From WHSW01 sp963842795 (lineage in GTDB: Bacteria; Actinomycetota; Thermoleophilia; Solirubrobacterales; 70-9), in NCBI GenBank assembly GCA_963842795.1, contig CAWJHV010000040.1:124001-188000 (forward strand): DNA of 64,000 bases, given 5' to 3'. This document shows, one piece after another, positions 36,986-45,197 of the stretch. The translations under genes were made by a program, and so were the position numbers. The notes beneath the pieces were generated by a model. It was not told the DNA's origin, made no database searches, and was given only the letters and a program-made list of their open reading frames with translations. Position 1 is the stretch's first letter, and each line of letters begins with the position of its first letter.

Positions 36986-37099
36986 CGATACCCCTTCGGG
37001 TTGTTCGCCGCGGGGTGGCCCGACCGCCTGACCCGAGCTGGTTGTCTTGTCCACGGGCGTCGGCCGCGCGATCCCGATCGCATTTGACCAGATACGACG

Positions 37100-37534
37100 C
37101 TAGAACGGACTAACGACGTCGATCGCGTTGATGCAGCCGGATCGCTGCACGGACACGTCGTCCTCGCCGGTTCGCTCCAGCCGCGCGGCCTCCCAGCATC
37201 CGAACGCCTTCGTCGTCACCGAGTAGGTGGTGCTGTCGCTTCCCGAGCTGATCTGACAACGCCAGCGGCTGTCTGCGATTTCGCGGCATGTCGAGTCTGC
37301 GACGAGTTGGCCGCCTCCAATCGAGTGCGCGAGCGCATCGCCGTCGATGCCGATCACCGTCGCCGGTCGATATGCGAAAGCGCCCAAGACGACCAAGACG
37401 ACCAAGACGACCGCGAGCGCCTTGATGTTTCGCCGGCGCTCCTCTCCGGGCTCAAGCGCCACCGCGCAATCGTATTCCAGGCCGTGGGAGCTCCTTCGCG
37501 CCGACTCGCGCGCCGGCTGCTCATCCGAGAACAC
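37100..37534 (-). CDS. Membrane-anchored hypothetical protein
   Basis: A 144-residue protein with a cytoplasmic basic N-terminus (GEERRRNIKAL), one transmembrane helix (AVVLVVLVVLGAFAY) and an outer domain of about 80 residues with four Cys, enough for two disulfides (TCREIADSRWRCQIS, AFGCWEAARL, RSGCINAIDVV). The outer domain pattern suggests a small binding domain. No family is recognised. The start could be later than the ATG at 37534 without affecting the helix. Confidence 0.65.
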   Translation of the reverse strand: MFSDEQPARESARRSSHGLEYDCAVALEPGEERRRNIKALAVVLVVLVVLGAFAYRPATVIGIDGDALAHSIGGGQLVADSTCREIADSRWRCQISSGSDSTTYSVTTKAFGCWEAARLERTGEDDVSVQRSGCINAIDVVSPF

Positions 37535-37652
37535 CGGCTAGCGCGAGCTCTGGTTGCTCCGGTGCGACCTCCCGAGTTGGGCGACCCTGGGATGTCCAAC
37601 TCGGGAGGCCGTCGCGGAAGTACACGACACCAGAGCGTCCCTCTACCTGGCG

Positions 37653-38054
37653 CTAGTCAGACCACCAGTCGCGCTGGCCCTCGACGTCTTCGCGCGGAGC
37701 CTCGCCGAGATTGGGCGCTCCAATGACGATGATCTCGAGGCCCTCGGGCCCGGCCTCGTAGCCTCGCCACGTACCGGGCGGGATGCGCACCGCGTCCCAC
37801 TCCTTGAGCTCGACGATCTCGTCATCGAGCTTCATCCGCCCGCTCCCGCGCAGGACCACGTACACCTCCTCCTGCGTCTTGTGCGTGTGGCCGTACGGAA
37901 AGCGATAGCCGGGCGGGATGCGCTGGTAGCCCAGGCCGGATTGCTCGAGCTCGAGCGCCATGGTCGCCAAGCGGAACTCGAGGTCCGGCGCACCGTCGAA
38001 GTTGGACCCGAGATCCTCCAGGTCCTCCTTGAAGTTCCTGCGCGTGAACGGCAC
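37653..38054 (-). CDS. Cupin-domain protein
   Basis: A 133-residue single-domain cupin. Motif 1 is YGHTHKTQEEVYVVLRGSGR, with His and Glu metal ligands, and motif 2 is WDAVRIPPGTWRGYEAGPEG. The N-terminus MPFTRRNFKEDLEDLGSNFD is typical of small cupins that follow sugar or amino-acid pathways. The function is unassigned. The start lies 32 bases from the tRNA-Val 3' end, on the same strand. Confidence 0.85.
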   Translation of the reverse strand: MPFTRRNFKEDLEDLGSNFDGAPDLEFRLATMALELEQSGLGYQRIPPGYRFPYGHTHKTQEEVYVVLRGSGRMKLDDEIVELKEWDAVRIPPGTWRGYEAGPEGLEIIVIGAPNLGEAPREDVEGQRDWWSD

Positions 38055-38085
38055 GGTCGCAATATGGCAGAGCGGTTCAGGGCGA

Positions 38086-38158
38086 TGGGCGCTACTGGGC
38101 TCGAACCAGTGACCTCCAGCTTGTCGAGCTGGCGCTCTCCCAACTGAGCTAAGCGCCC
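38086..38158 (-). tRNA. tRNA-Val (anticodon GAC), with C at position 33
   Basis: A full cloverleaf can be drawn on the minus strand: a 7-bp acceptor stem GGGCGCT/AGCGCCC, D-arm GCTC-loop-GAGC, anticodon stem CCAGC/GCTGG around loop TCGACAA, a 5-base variable loop, T-stem ACTGG/CCAGT with loop TTCGAGC, and discriminator A. The anticodon is GAC (valine). CCA is not encoded. Position 33 is C, where U is almost universal in elongator tRNAs; a base-call error is possible. Confidence 0.9.
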
Positions 38159-38273
38159 CGGGGCGGGCGAGTCTAGCGCTTGGCAGGGGGCGTTCCGGAG
38201 TCCTGCGAATGGTCTCGATCTGCTTGCTGTCCGGGCTGATTCGTGGCGCTGGTGCCCATTAGTGCTCGCTGAG

Positions 38274-38681
38274 CTACTCCGACAGCCCGGCGGCTTCGAG
38301 GGCTTCGTTGGGATCGAGGTAGGTCCGAATGCGGACTCCCTTGCCGTTCTTGAACTCAGCCACCGTGGCGTGAGGCGATTCGATCGCGACCTCGCTCGCC
38401 GAGCCACGCGCGCGTACACGGCCGAGTGCGACGGTTCGGTCGCCAAGGTCCCGGATGTCCGGGTACTCGGCTTGAAACTCAGACAGAGTCGCGTGCAGGT
38501 CTCGGAGCCACTCGCGAACACCCGCGTGTCCCCGGTGCACCGTCTCTTCCCCGCCCATCGCTATCAGAATCGCCCCATGCCACTCGACGTCGGGGTCGAG
38601 TTCCGCCACGAGCGCTTCGGCATCTCGCCGGTTGATCGCGTCAAACGCGCGCGTGAAGGATTCGACGTTCTCTTGCGACAT
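38274..38681 (-). CDS. SnoaL-like (NTF2-fold) protein
   Basis: A 135-residue protein beginning MSQENVESFTRAFDAINRRD, a start seen again and again in SnoaL-like proteins of Thermoleophilia. LVAELDPDVEWHGAI, a conserved GHAGVREWLRDLHATL and the end VRIRTYLDPNEALEAAGLSE complete the fold. The ATG at 38681 is chosen over a longer open frame because that extension has no homologous look. It is distantly related to the protein at 34822. Ligand and reaction are unknown. Confidence 0.85.
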   Translation of the reverse strand: MSQENVESFTRAFDAINRRDAEALVAELDPDVEWHGAILIAMGGEETVHRGHAGVREWLRDLHATLSEFQAEYPDIRDLGDRTVALGRVRARGSASEVAIESPHATVAEFKNGKGVRIRTYLDPNEALEAAGLSE

Positions 38682-38906
38682 CGCCTCGCAGTATCGCGCC
38701 CGTCGCGAGCGCCCGATCCGAACCCCTCGCCAGCCTCGCCCCACGGGCCTCGTTGGCCCCGGAAAGCGCAGCGGCCTTGGAGCCTCGGTCGCTCGGGCAT
38801 GGGCTCGGGTCCGCACGGAGGCGGTGCCTCGACGCCAACACCCGCTGGAACAGCCCAGCCGCGTCGCCTCGGCCTCGTCCAAATCCAAAAAGAAGGGGAG
38901 GTCACG

Positions 38907-39932
38907 ATGACCACCAAGCACCGTTCCCGTCCCTGTCAACCAACAACGCTCGGGCACCGGTTCCGAATCACGGCGAGCGCCCTCGCGCTCAGCGCGCTGA
39001 TCGGCCTCGGCGCCGGCGCCTCGCCGAGCCAGGCCGCCGTCGGCAGCGTCTACTTCGACCTCAGCAACAACGCCGCCGCCGGCGAGACCCTCTTCAACGG
39101 CACCTTCGACGGCTTTGGCAACGTGGGTCTCGGCCGCTCGGTGATGCCCAACCTCACCGACGGTTCACAGAACACCGCCGTCGGCGAGCAGGCCCTGTCC
39201 GCCAACACCGGCGGCGATGCCAGCAACAACACCGCAACGGGCCTGGGCGCGCTGGGTGCCAACACGACCGGCGCGGCCAACGTCGCGACCGGGGCCAACA
39301 CGCTGTTCTTCAACACGACCGGCGGCTCCAACATCGCGACCGGCGCAGACGCGCTCAACTCCAACGAGACCGGTAACAGCAACGTCGCCACCGGTATCAA
39401 CGCCCTGGTCAGTGCCACCGGGTCGCGCAACGTCGCCCTCGGCTCGGGCGCCGGTCAGAACCTGACCACCGGCTCGGACAACCTCGACATCGGCAACGCG
39501 GGCAAGGCCGGGGAGGCCGGGACGATCCGGATCGGCGGGAGCGCGCACACTGCCACGTTCATCGCGGGGATCAGGGGCACGGGCGTCGGCGGAACGGCCC
39601 AGCCGGTGGTCATCAACTCAAACGGCAAGCTCGGGACGGCGCCCGCGCCCTCGGCGTCCACGGCATCGCTCGCGGCGACCGTCGAGCGGTTGCAGCGCCA
39701 GGTCGAGCGGCTTCGCAAGCAGGTGAAGGGGGCTGATGACGAGCGCGAGGACACTCAGCGCTTGAGCTTGATCCGCACGGGAGGGACGATCGCGGCCGAA
39801 CCGTCGAGCTTCACGTTCGCCCATACCTTCGCCTTCTTGCGCTTCTCGAGCAGCTGCTTGCCGGCCCGCTTGAGCTTCGCTTTCACCTGCTTCGTCTTGC
39901 CGGCGGGGATGTCGAAGCTCGACTTCGCGTAG
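38907..39932 (+). CDS. Secreted protein with YadA-head-like NTAxGxxAL repeats
   Basis: The ATG at 38907 follows a GGGGAGG site. A signal peptide (ASALALSALIGLGAGASPSQA) leads to a repeat region where units such as NTAVGEQALSANTGG, NTATGLGALGANTTG and NVATGANTLFFNTTG recur every 14-16 residues, as in the head of trimeric autotransporter adhesins and in tail-fibre-like proteins. After GTIRIGGSAHTATFIAGIRG comes a short coiled coil (VERLQRQVERLRKQVKG). The open frame then runs 178 bases into the opposite gene with a composition unlike the rest, so the true end is probably near 39750 and a frameshift is likely there. Trimer formation is inferred. Confidence 0.75.
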   Translation: MTTKHRSRPCQPTTLGHRFRITASALALSALIGLGAGASPSQAAVGSVYFDLSNNAAAGETLFNGTFDGFGNVGLGRSVMPNLTDGSQNTAVGEQALSANTGGDASNNTATGLGALGANTTGAANVATGANTLFFNTTGGSNIATGADALNSNETGNSNVATGINALVSATGSRNVALGSGAGQNLTTGSDNLDIGNAGKAGEAGTIRIGGSAHTATFIAGIRGTGVGGTAQPVVINSNGKLGTAPAPSASTASLAATVERLQRQVERLRKQVKGADDEREDTQRLSLIRTGGTIAAEPSSFTFAHTFAFLRFSSSCLPARLSFAFTCFVLPAGMSKLDFA

Positions 39933-40783
39933 GTCACCCGGCCCTTCGGCTTCTGCTTTGCCACGTACGGTCGGGCCTGGGCGGCCTGCTGGTTCTGGAG
40001 CAACAGATCCCCCGTGCACGGCACGCCGAGGTTGCAGATCAGGTCGAGCAGGGCGCGGCCGTTACGGACCCTCGCCGCGTCGCCGCCGAGGGCGACCGGC
40101 GCGGCGCCGCCGGCCCCTCCCCCGCCCCCGCCCCCGCCGGCACCGGCGGGGTCCCAGTCGGCGTTGAAGAGAATGACCGCGCCGGAGGTGCCGAATGACC
40201 CGGCACGCTCCTCGCCGACCTGCCACGCGGGGAACCAGAGGCCGACGCTTGCGTTCGGATCGACGTTCGCCGGGATCGGCACGTTCGGGTCGAGTACCGA
40301 GAGCGCCAGATGGTCGTCGACGTAGTAGCCGCTCGGCTCGGGCGTCACGGACTGCTTGACCTGAAAATTGACGTTGACCGTGGTCACCGCGTTCGCCGCC
40401 GGGGTGAAGACCGGGCTCGCGTCGACGGCCTTGCAGCAGGCGTAGATCGGGTGCCCGGGATCGCCGGGGTTGTCCTGGCGCAGGGCCTGCTCCTGGACGA
40501 TCTGCATCGGGCCGGTCACGGGCCCGACGCGGACCCGGACGCGGCTGACGACGCCGTCCCCGGCGGGCGGGAGACCGGACTCGCCGGTGACGAGCTGGAT
40601 CGACTCCGCCGAGCACGTCGGAGACGGGAAGAACTGGCCCGGGACGGTCGGACAGGTGTACGGGTTGTCCGGCGGGCGGTCGAGATTTGCCCCGAACGTG
40701 GTCGCGGCGCCGGCGGAGGCCGGCAGGGCAACCAGCGCCAGGAGCGCGAGCGGCAACAGGTGGCGGAGGCGGGAGGCGATCAT
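39755..40783 (-). CDS. Secreted protein of unknown function
   Basis: A 342-residue exported protein. The start at ATG 40783 gives MIASRLRHLLPLALLALVAL with a cut near ASAGAATT. The mature part has a beta-sandwich look: a Cys pair in NPYTCPTVPGQFFPSPTCSAE, VSRVRVRVGPVTGPMQIV, CCKAVDASPVF and SVGLWFPAW. A Gly-rich linker (about 10 Gly) follows, then a Lys-rich C-terminal domain (KGRVTYAKSSFDIPAGKTKQ, then VWANVKLDG). Similar secreted proteins are common in Solirubrobacterales, with no known role. An upstream ATG at 40927 would only lengthen the signal region. Confidence 0.78.
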   Translation of the reverse strand: MIASRLRHLLPLALLALVALPASAGAATTFGANLDRPPDNPYTCPTVPGQFFPSPTCSAESIQLVTGESGLPPAGDGVVSRVRVRVGPVTGPMQIVQEQALRQDNPGDPGHPIYACCKAVDASPVFTPAANAVTTVNVNFQVKQSVTPEPSGYYVDDHLALSVLDPNVPIPANVDPNASVGLWFPAWQVGEERAGSFGTSGAVILFNADWDPAGAGGGGGGGGAGGAAPVALGGDAARVRNGRALLDLICNLGVPCTGDLLLQNQQAAQARPYVAKQKPKGRVTYAKSSFDIPAGKTKQVKAKLKRAGKQLLEKRKKAKVWANVKLDGSAAIVPPVRIKLKR

Positions 40784-40920
40784 GCGACGATCGTCCACCA
40801 GGGCCGTCCAACGGGCGTCCGACGGGCCGCCAGAACGCCCCGGGGCCGAAAGATCGCGGTGAACTACGGATGCGCCGTACGCAACGAGGCGAGAGAATCG
40901 GGGGGTCGGTCTTCGAGACG

Positions 40921-40949
40921 CGTACAAGCACCGAACCGTCGCTTGTACG
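40921..40949. promoter_or_regulatory. Inverted repeat, possible operator
   Basis: CGTACAAGC (40921-40929) and GCTTGTACG (40941-40949) form a perfect 9-bp inverted repeat with an 11-base spacer, 138 bases upstream of the secreted-protein start at 40783. The spacing would suit a dimeric regulator binding successive helical turns, or a hairpin in the leader RNA. Confidence 0.4.
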
Positions 40950-41038
40950 GGATGGCAAAACTGCCGCTAACCCGCATGATCCGCCGCCGATCGGGAACCG
41001 TAACCAGAGGTGAAAACGAGTGTTAAGGTAGGCGCAGG

Positions 41039-41141
41039 CATCGTCGATAAGGCTTGAAAGCTGAAGGACCGACGAGCCAGCGGCGGGATTCGCTGGTGGT
41101 ACGTCCTTTCGGAACAAAGGGCCCCGTCACGGGGCCCTTTT
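41039..41141 (+). ncRNA. Candidate small structured RNA
   Basis: On the plus strand, TCGTCG (from 41041) pairs with CGACGA around an inner GCTT/AAGC hairpin. CCAGCG pairs with CGCTGG, an outer AAGGAC pairs with GTCCTT across that hairpin, and a terminator follows at once. No plus-strand gene lies downstream, which suits a free-standing small RNA. I match it to no known family, and no clear promoter is seen. Confidence 0.35.
41116..41141 (+). terminator. Rho-independent terminator
   Basis: A 10-bp stem (AAAGGGCCCC, loop GTCAC, GGGGCCCTTT) is followed by T. It lies 17 bases beyond the stop of the minus-strand phospholipase gene and can end transcripts in both directions: TTTGTTCC follows on the minus strand. 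Confidence 0.8.
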
Positions 41142-41157
41142 CCGTTCTCCGGTGCCG

Positions 41158-42709
41158 CTACCGGCTGCGCGCGTTCCCGGCCTCGAACGCGCGCCTCACG
41201 CGGTCGGGGTAGCGAAACAGCGAGTCGTAGGTCACCTTCGGCACCTCGTAGCCGAGCCGGTCGAGGAGTCCGGAGGTCTCGAGCGAGACCAGGTCGTGCT
41301 GCTTCGGCCTCTCCTTGCTGCCGCCGAGCGAGCACGGCGTCGCCGCGATCGCTGCCGGGTCGGGGAGGGCGGGCGGATCGAATCGGCGCTTGGAGAAGTC
41401 GAAGCTGCGGCCGATGTTCGAGGCATAGCGGTGGCGCTTGTTGAGCGTGCCGAGCCCGTAGCGGTAGGAGATCAGCTTCAGGATCGACTCGTGGGTGCAG
41501 GTCATGTGGCTCACCCTCCCGCCCTTGCGGCGCTTGGCGCGGGTGTAGGGCGAGATCGCGACCGCGGGAGTGCGGAAGCCGGCCAGCGACCAGTCGTTGG
41601 CGGGGTCGGCGAGGTTGCCGCGGTCGTCGGGGACGTGGGGCGGCTTGACGTGGTCGAAGAACCCGCCCCACTCGTCGTAGTTGATGAACATCGCCCCGCG
41701 TCGGTATTGGGGCGAGGAGATGAACGCGTGCGCGACGTCGGACATGAACGCCTGGCCCAGGCGGACGTCGCCGTGCGGGTGCTCGTCGGCCGAGATCCCG
41801 TCACCGCCGCCGCCGTCCTTGAACGGCGGGTCCACGAAGGTGAGCGGCGGCAGGTTGCCGGCGGCCGCGTCGGCGTAGTACTGCGAGACCGGCCGCACCC
41901 AGCTCAGCCCGCGCGTTCCGTACAGCGCCGGGACCGGGAGGTCGGAGACGTAGTAGCCCACCCGCAGCCCGCGGGCGAGCGCCCGGTCGAAGATCGTCTC
42001 CCATTGGAAGCCGTTCGGATCGGTGGGAAAGGTGTTCGACTTCTGCCCCCCGTTCTGCGCCGCGAGCTGGTAGTGGCGGTTGGGGTAGGTCGAGGCCATG
42101 ATCGAGCAGAAGTAGCGGTCGTAGAGCTGGAAGGCCTCCGCCACGTGGGGGATGAACGGCAGGTCCTCCTTGAGGTAGTAGCCGAGCGCGTACTCGTCGC
42201 TTCCCGTGCCCTCGGCATTGCCGCTGTAGAAGCCGTCGAGGGCGCCGCCGTTGTACTGGAAGCGCCCTCCGTCCCAGCCGTGGTTCGGGTCGCGGAAGTC
42301 ACAGCCCTGGAAGTCGGGGGTCAGGCGGTGCGTCGGGAACGTCTGCGAGTCGTCGAGGTTGGGGTACGAGAGTCCCGGCGTTCTTGCCGTCGGCCTTCGG
42401 GTGCCAGCCGAAGTAGTGGTCGAAGGACCGGTTCTCCATCATCAGCACGACGAAGGTGTCGATCGGCAGGTCGCGCGGCTTCGGGAACGGCTTGCGCGCG
42501 GCGTGCTTGGCCGCCTCGGCGACGAGCGTCTCCGCGGGAAGCACGCTCGCCAAGCCGGCGAGCCCGGCGACCGCGGCGGTGCGGCCGAGGAACTCGCGGC
42601 GGCGCAGCAGCGAGTCGCGATCCTCGCTCTCGAGCCGCTCCGCGAGCTCGGGATCGGCGAGCTCGCCGCGGGCGAGCCTCGAGCTGTGGTCGCGCGGGCG
42701 GCCGGTCAC
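41158..42709 (-). CDS. Tat-exported phospholipase C / phosphoesterase (PF04185, frameshifted)
   Basis: The enzyme cleaves phosphodiesters such as phosphatidylcholine outside the membrane. A GTG at 42709 gives a long polar lead, then the twin-arginine signal RRREFLGRTAAVAGLAGLA. The catalytic N-terminal motif FVVLMMENRSFDHYFGW is complete. After a frameshift near 42375, FRDPNHGWDGGRFQYNGG, HVAEAFQLYDRYFCS, NRHYQLAAQNGG, MFINYDEWGGFFDHVKPP and THESILKLISYRYGL follow. About 515 residues fit the family of non-haemolytic phospholipases and acid phosphatases. The start overlaps the stop of the calcium-binding repeat gene (GTGA), which makes joint expression likely. Confidence 0.87.
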
Positions 42710-43117
42710 GGCGCCGGCTCCCGGACGACCTCGCAGTCGTAGACGCCGTCCTCGGTCGGGTCGACGATCGCGACGTCGTTGCCGGCGCCGCAGTTGATCT
42801 CGTCGTTGCCGCCGTCGCGGGCGTGGATCGATGTCGCGGCCGCGGGCGGCGAGCTGGACGCCCTTGCGCATGTTGAAGCTGTCGCGGCCGGGCCCGCCCC
42901 GGAGCGTGTCGGGCCCGCGGCCGCCGATCAGCACGTCGCTACCGGCGCCACCGCTGAGCAGGTCGTGGCCGCTCAGCCCCTTGAGCACGTCGCCGCCCTT
43001 GGTGCCCACGATCCGGTCGGCATGGTCCGAGCCGTGCTCGGCGGCGGCCACGGCGATGCCCGCCACCGCCCCCGCGGCGAGCGCCGCAATCCCGAGCGCG
43101 ATCCCGAACCTGCCCAT
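42706..43117 (-). CDS. Secreted hemolysin-type calcium-binding repeat protein (frameshifted)
   Basis: A small protein of about 136 residues with a signal peptide (MGRFGIALGIAALAAGAVAG). Next come RTX-type nonapeptides: IVGTKGGDVLKGLSGHDLLSGG, GSDVLIGGRGPDTLRGG and, after a frameshift near 42830, GNDEINCGAGNDVAIVD (the first piece read in part). These GGxGxD units wind into a calcium-binding beta-roll. The end VYDCEVVREPAP with two Cys is common in actinobacterial short RTX proteins. Its last bases overlap the start of the Tat phospholipase gene. Confidence 0.85.
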
Positions 43118-43165
43118 GCCTGCCGCGACCCTACTCCGCCCGGCGGCCGCGGTGTTGCAGCCCGG

Positions 43166-43474
43166 TTACGGCCGCCCGTCGGGCTCGACCTCGAGCGTCA
43201 GGCCGTCGACGGCGGCGATCCGCACCGTGGCGCTCCCCTCCGTCGCCCCGCGCGCCCTCCAGATCTCGCCTCGCACCCGCACCCGGCCGGGGCCGATCAC
43301 CTCGGCACGCTCGCCGATCATCGCCTCCACGCCGGTGGTCACCTTGTAGCGGCGCAGGAATCGGATCCAGAGGTAGATCTCGCCGACCTCGATCAGCGCC
43401 GCGACCACGACGGCGACGATCCGCCACGGATCGGGGAGCACGAACAGACCGGCGATCGCGAGCGCTAGCAGCAC
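43166..43474 (-). CDS. NfeD-like membrane protein
   Basis: Two hydrophobic helices (VLLALAIAGLFVL, WRIVAVVVAALIEVGEIYLW) lead into a short basic loop. A C-terminal OB-like domain follows, GVEAMIGERAEVIGPGRVRVRGEIWRAR (read in part) and VRIAAVDGLTLEVEP, the usual build of the short NfeD family. Such proteins work with stomatin-like proteins in membrane quality control. No strong start codon is present; GTG at 43474 is the best, giving about 102 residues. It diverges from the glyoxalase-family gene at 43517. Confidence 0.7.
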   Translation of the reverse strand: MLLALAIAGLFVLPDPWRIVAVVVAALIEVGEIYLWIRFLRRYKVTTGVEAMIGERAEVIGPGRVRVRGEIWRARGATEGSATVRIAAVDGLTLEVEPDGRP

Positions 43475-43516
43475 GGCACCGAATGATGAAGGACGCCACC
43501 GGTAGGATCCGCACCG

Positions 43517-43888
43517 ATGGACTGGCGCCTGGAACTCGTCGCGATCCCGGTCACCGACGTCGACCGGGCGAAGGACTTCTACACCGAGCAGGCCGGCTTC
43601 GTGGCCGACCACGATCACCAGGTCTCCGACGAGCTGCGCTTCGTGCAGCTCACCCCGCCGGGCTCTGCCTGCTCGATCACGATCGGCACCGGGGTCACCG
43701 ACGCGGAGCCGGGCTCGGTGAAGGGCATGCAGCTGGTCGTCGACGACATCGACGCCGCCCGCGCCGAGCTGGTCGAGCGAGGGGTCGACGTCGGCGAGGT
43801 GCAGGACTTCCCCTGGGGCCGGTTCGTGTTCTTCAGCGACCCGGACGGCAACGCCTGGTCGGTGCAAGAGATCCCCGACCGCTCCTAG
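43517..43888 (+). CDS. Glyoxalase/bleomycin-resistance (VOC) family protein
   Basis: A 123-residue protein with two beta-alpha-beta-beta-beta units: LELVAIPVTDVDRAKDFYTEQAG and, in the second half, GMQLVVDDIDAARAEL with DPDGNAWSVQEI. The FFSDPDGN segment is the common C-terminal VOC metal region, though the typical His/Glu set is partly replaced. Functions in this superfamily range from lactoylglutathione lyase to antibiotic binding, so none is assigned. The ATG at 43517 lies 42 bases from the divergent NfeD-like start. Confidence 0.9.
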   Translation: MDWRLELVAIPVTDVDRAKDFYTEQAGFVADHDHQVSDELRFVQLTPPGSACSITIGTGVTDAEPGSVKGMQLVVDDIDAARAELVERGVDVGEVQDFPWGRFVFFSDPDGNAWSVQEIPDRS

Positions 43889-43896
43889 GCACGTCC

Positions 43897-44389
43897 GTGC
43901 GCGCCGGTCGGCTGCGGACCCTCCTCCCGCGGGAGAACCTCGCCGCGACGCTCTACGGCACGGTGCTCGCCACGTCGGTCATCGCCACGCTGCCGGGCGC
44001 CGAGCGCCCCGCGATCGTGATCGCGGCGCTGCTCGTGACGGCGCTCGTCTTCGCCCTCGCCCACGCGTGGGCGCACGTGCTCGCGCGCAGCGCCGCGGAC
44101 CGCGTGCCCGTCGACCCGCGCCGCCGTGGCCGAGGGGATCAAGCACGAGTGGCCGATGGTCGAGGCCGCGCTGCCCGCCTCGGCGGTGGTCGCCCTCGCG
44201 CTCGTCGACGTCTATGAGATCGGCACCGCGCTCTGGATCGCGACGGGGGTCAACGTCGCGCTGCTGTTCGTCTGGGGCGCCGTCGTCCGCAGGATCGCCG
44301 GCGGGACCACGTGGATCGCGCTGCGCGCCGGGCTCGCCGCCGGCAGCCTCGGCCTGATGCTCGCGGCGCTCAAGTGGGTGATCCACTGA
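43897..44389 (+). CDS. Small polytopic membrane protein (frameshifted)
   Basis: About 164 residues with four or five hydrophobic helices: ENLAATLYGTVLATSVIATL, AIVIAALLVTALVFALAHAW, then after a frameshift near 44135 HEWPMVEAALPASAVVALAL, IATGVNVALLFVWGAVV and AAGSLGLMLAALKWVIH. The segment EGIKHEWPMVEAA between helices two and three is conserved in many actinobacterial homologues of unknown function. The GTG at 43897 is the likely start, 9 bases after the VOC gene. The end overlaps the end of fabI on the other strand by 20 bases. Confidence 0.7.
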
Positions 44390-45197
44390 GCGCGGGCGCG
44401 ACCGCCCCGGCGGCCCCGATCGCGTGAAAGCCGCCGTCGGCGTGGACGATCTCGCCGCTGATCGCGCGACCCGAGATCGGAGAGCAGGAAGAGCGCGACG
44501 TCGGCGACCGCGCCGGCGTCGGAGCTGTCCCAGCCCAGCGGGGCGCCCTGCCGACCAGGCACCCGCGAGCGTCTCGAAGCCGGGAATGCCGGACGCCGCC
44601 GGGGTCGAGATCGGGCCGGCCGAGACCAGGTTGACCCGGACTCCCGACGGGCCCAGGTCACGGGCGAGATACCGCGAGACCGACTCCAGCGCCGCCTTGG
44701 CGACGCCCATCCAGTCGTAGGCCGGCCAGGCGACCGAGGCGTCGAAGTCGAGACCGACGATGCTCCCGCCGCTCGGCCCCGACGCCGTTGGCGGATCGCA
44801 TCAGCGGCGCGATCGCGCCGGCGAGCGCCTTCAGCGAGTAGGCGCTGGTCTCGAACGCGGCCCCGGCGCTGGCGCGCGGCGCCGAGAGGAACTCACCGCC
44901 GAGCGCGTCGGGAGGCGCGTGCGCGATCGCGTGCACGGCGCCGTCGACGCGGCCCCAGCGCTCGCCGAGCTCCTCGGTGAGCGCGCTCAGGTCCTCGTCG
45001 TTGTTGACGTCGAGCTCGAGCACGTCGACGGGCTCGGGGAGCTTCTTCGCGGCACGCTCGGTCATCCGGCGGACGCGGCCGAAGCTGGTCAGCACGACCT
45101 CGGCGCCCTGCTGCTGGGCGCGCTCGGCGATCGCATAGGCGATCGAGTGGCGGTTGACGACCCCGGTGACGACGATCCGCTTCTCGGCGAGGATCAC
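44370..45197 (-). CDS. fabI: Enoyl-[acyl-carrier-protein] reductase (FabI/InhA type, frameshifted)
   Basis: FabI reduces the trans-2 double bond in each round of fatty-acid elongation with NADH. GTG at 45197 gives MILAEKRIVVTGVVNRHSIA, the nucleotide-binding start. The middle has VDVLELDVNNDEDL, DGAVHAIAHAPPDALGG and, in the next frame, WPAYDWMGVAKAALESVSRYLA with the catalytic Tyr and Lys, as in InhA-like enzymes. SAGPISTPAASGIPGF, ALFLLSDLGS and ISGEIVHADGG finish the fold. Three breaks (near 44780, 44550, 44480) split the C-terminal half. It is the last gene of the fatty-acid operon and overlaps the MaoC-type gene by four bases. Confidence 0.88.

Larger units (their letters stand above)
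40784..41157. other. Gene-free interval with structured elements
   Basis: There is no credible ORF in these 374 bases. They hold a 9-bp inverted repeat at 40921-40949, a set of nested hairpins at 41039-41106 and a strong terminator at 41116-41141, each listed separately. The upstream region of the secreted protein at 39755-40783 lies here too. Confidence 0.6.

Noticed and set aside
38262..38906. Upstream extension of the YadA-like ORF
   Set aside because: The extension is the antisense of the SnoaL-like gene. A good ribosome site and signal peptide place the start at 38907.
41085..41141. T-box riboswitch reading of GGTGGTACG plus terminator
   Set aside because: No aminoacyl-tRNA synthetase or amino-acid gene lies downstream on the plus strand, and the specifier and stem I features are not visible.
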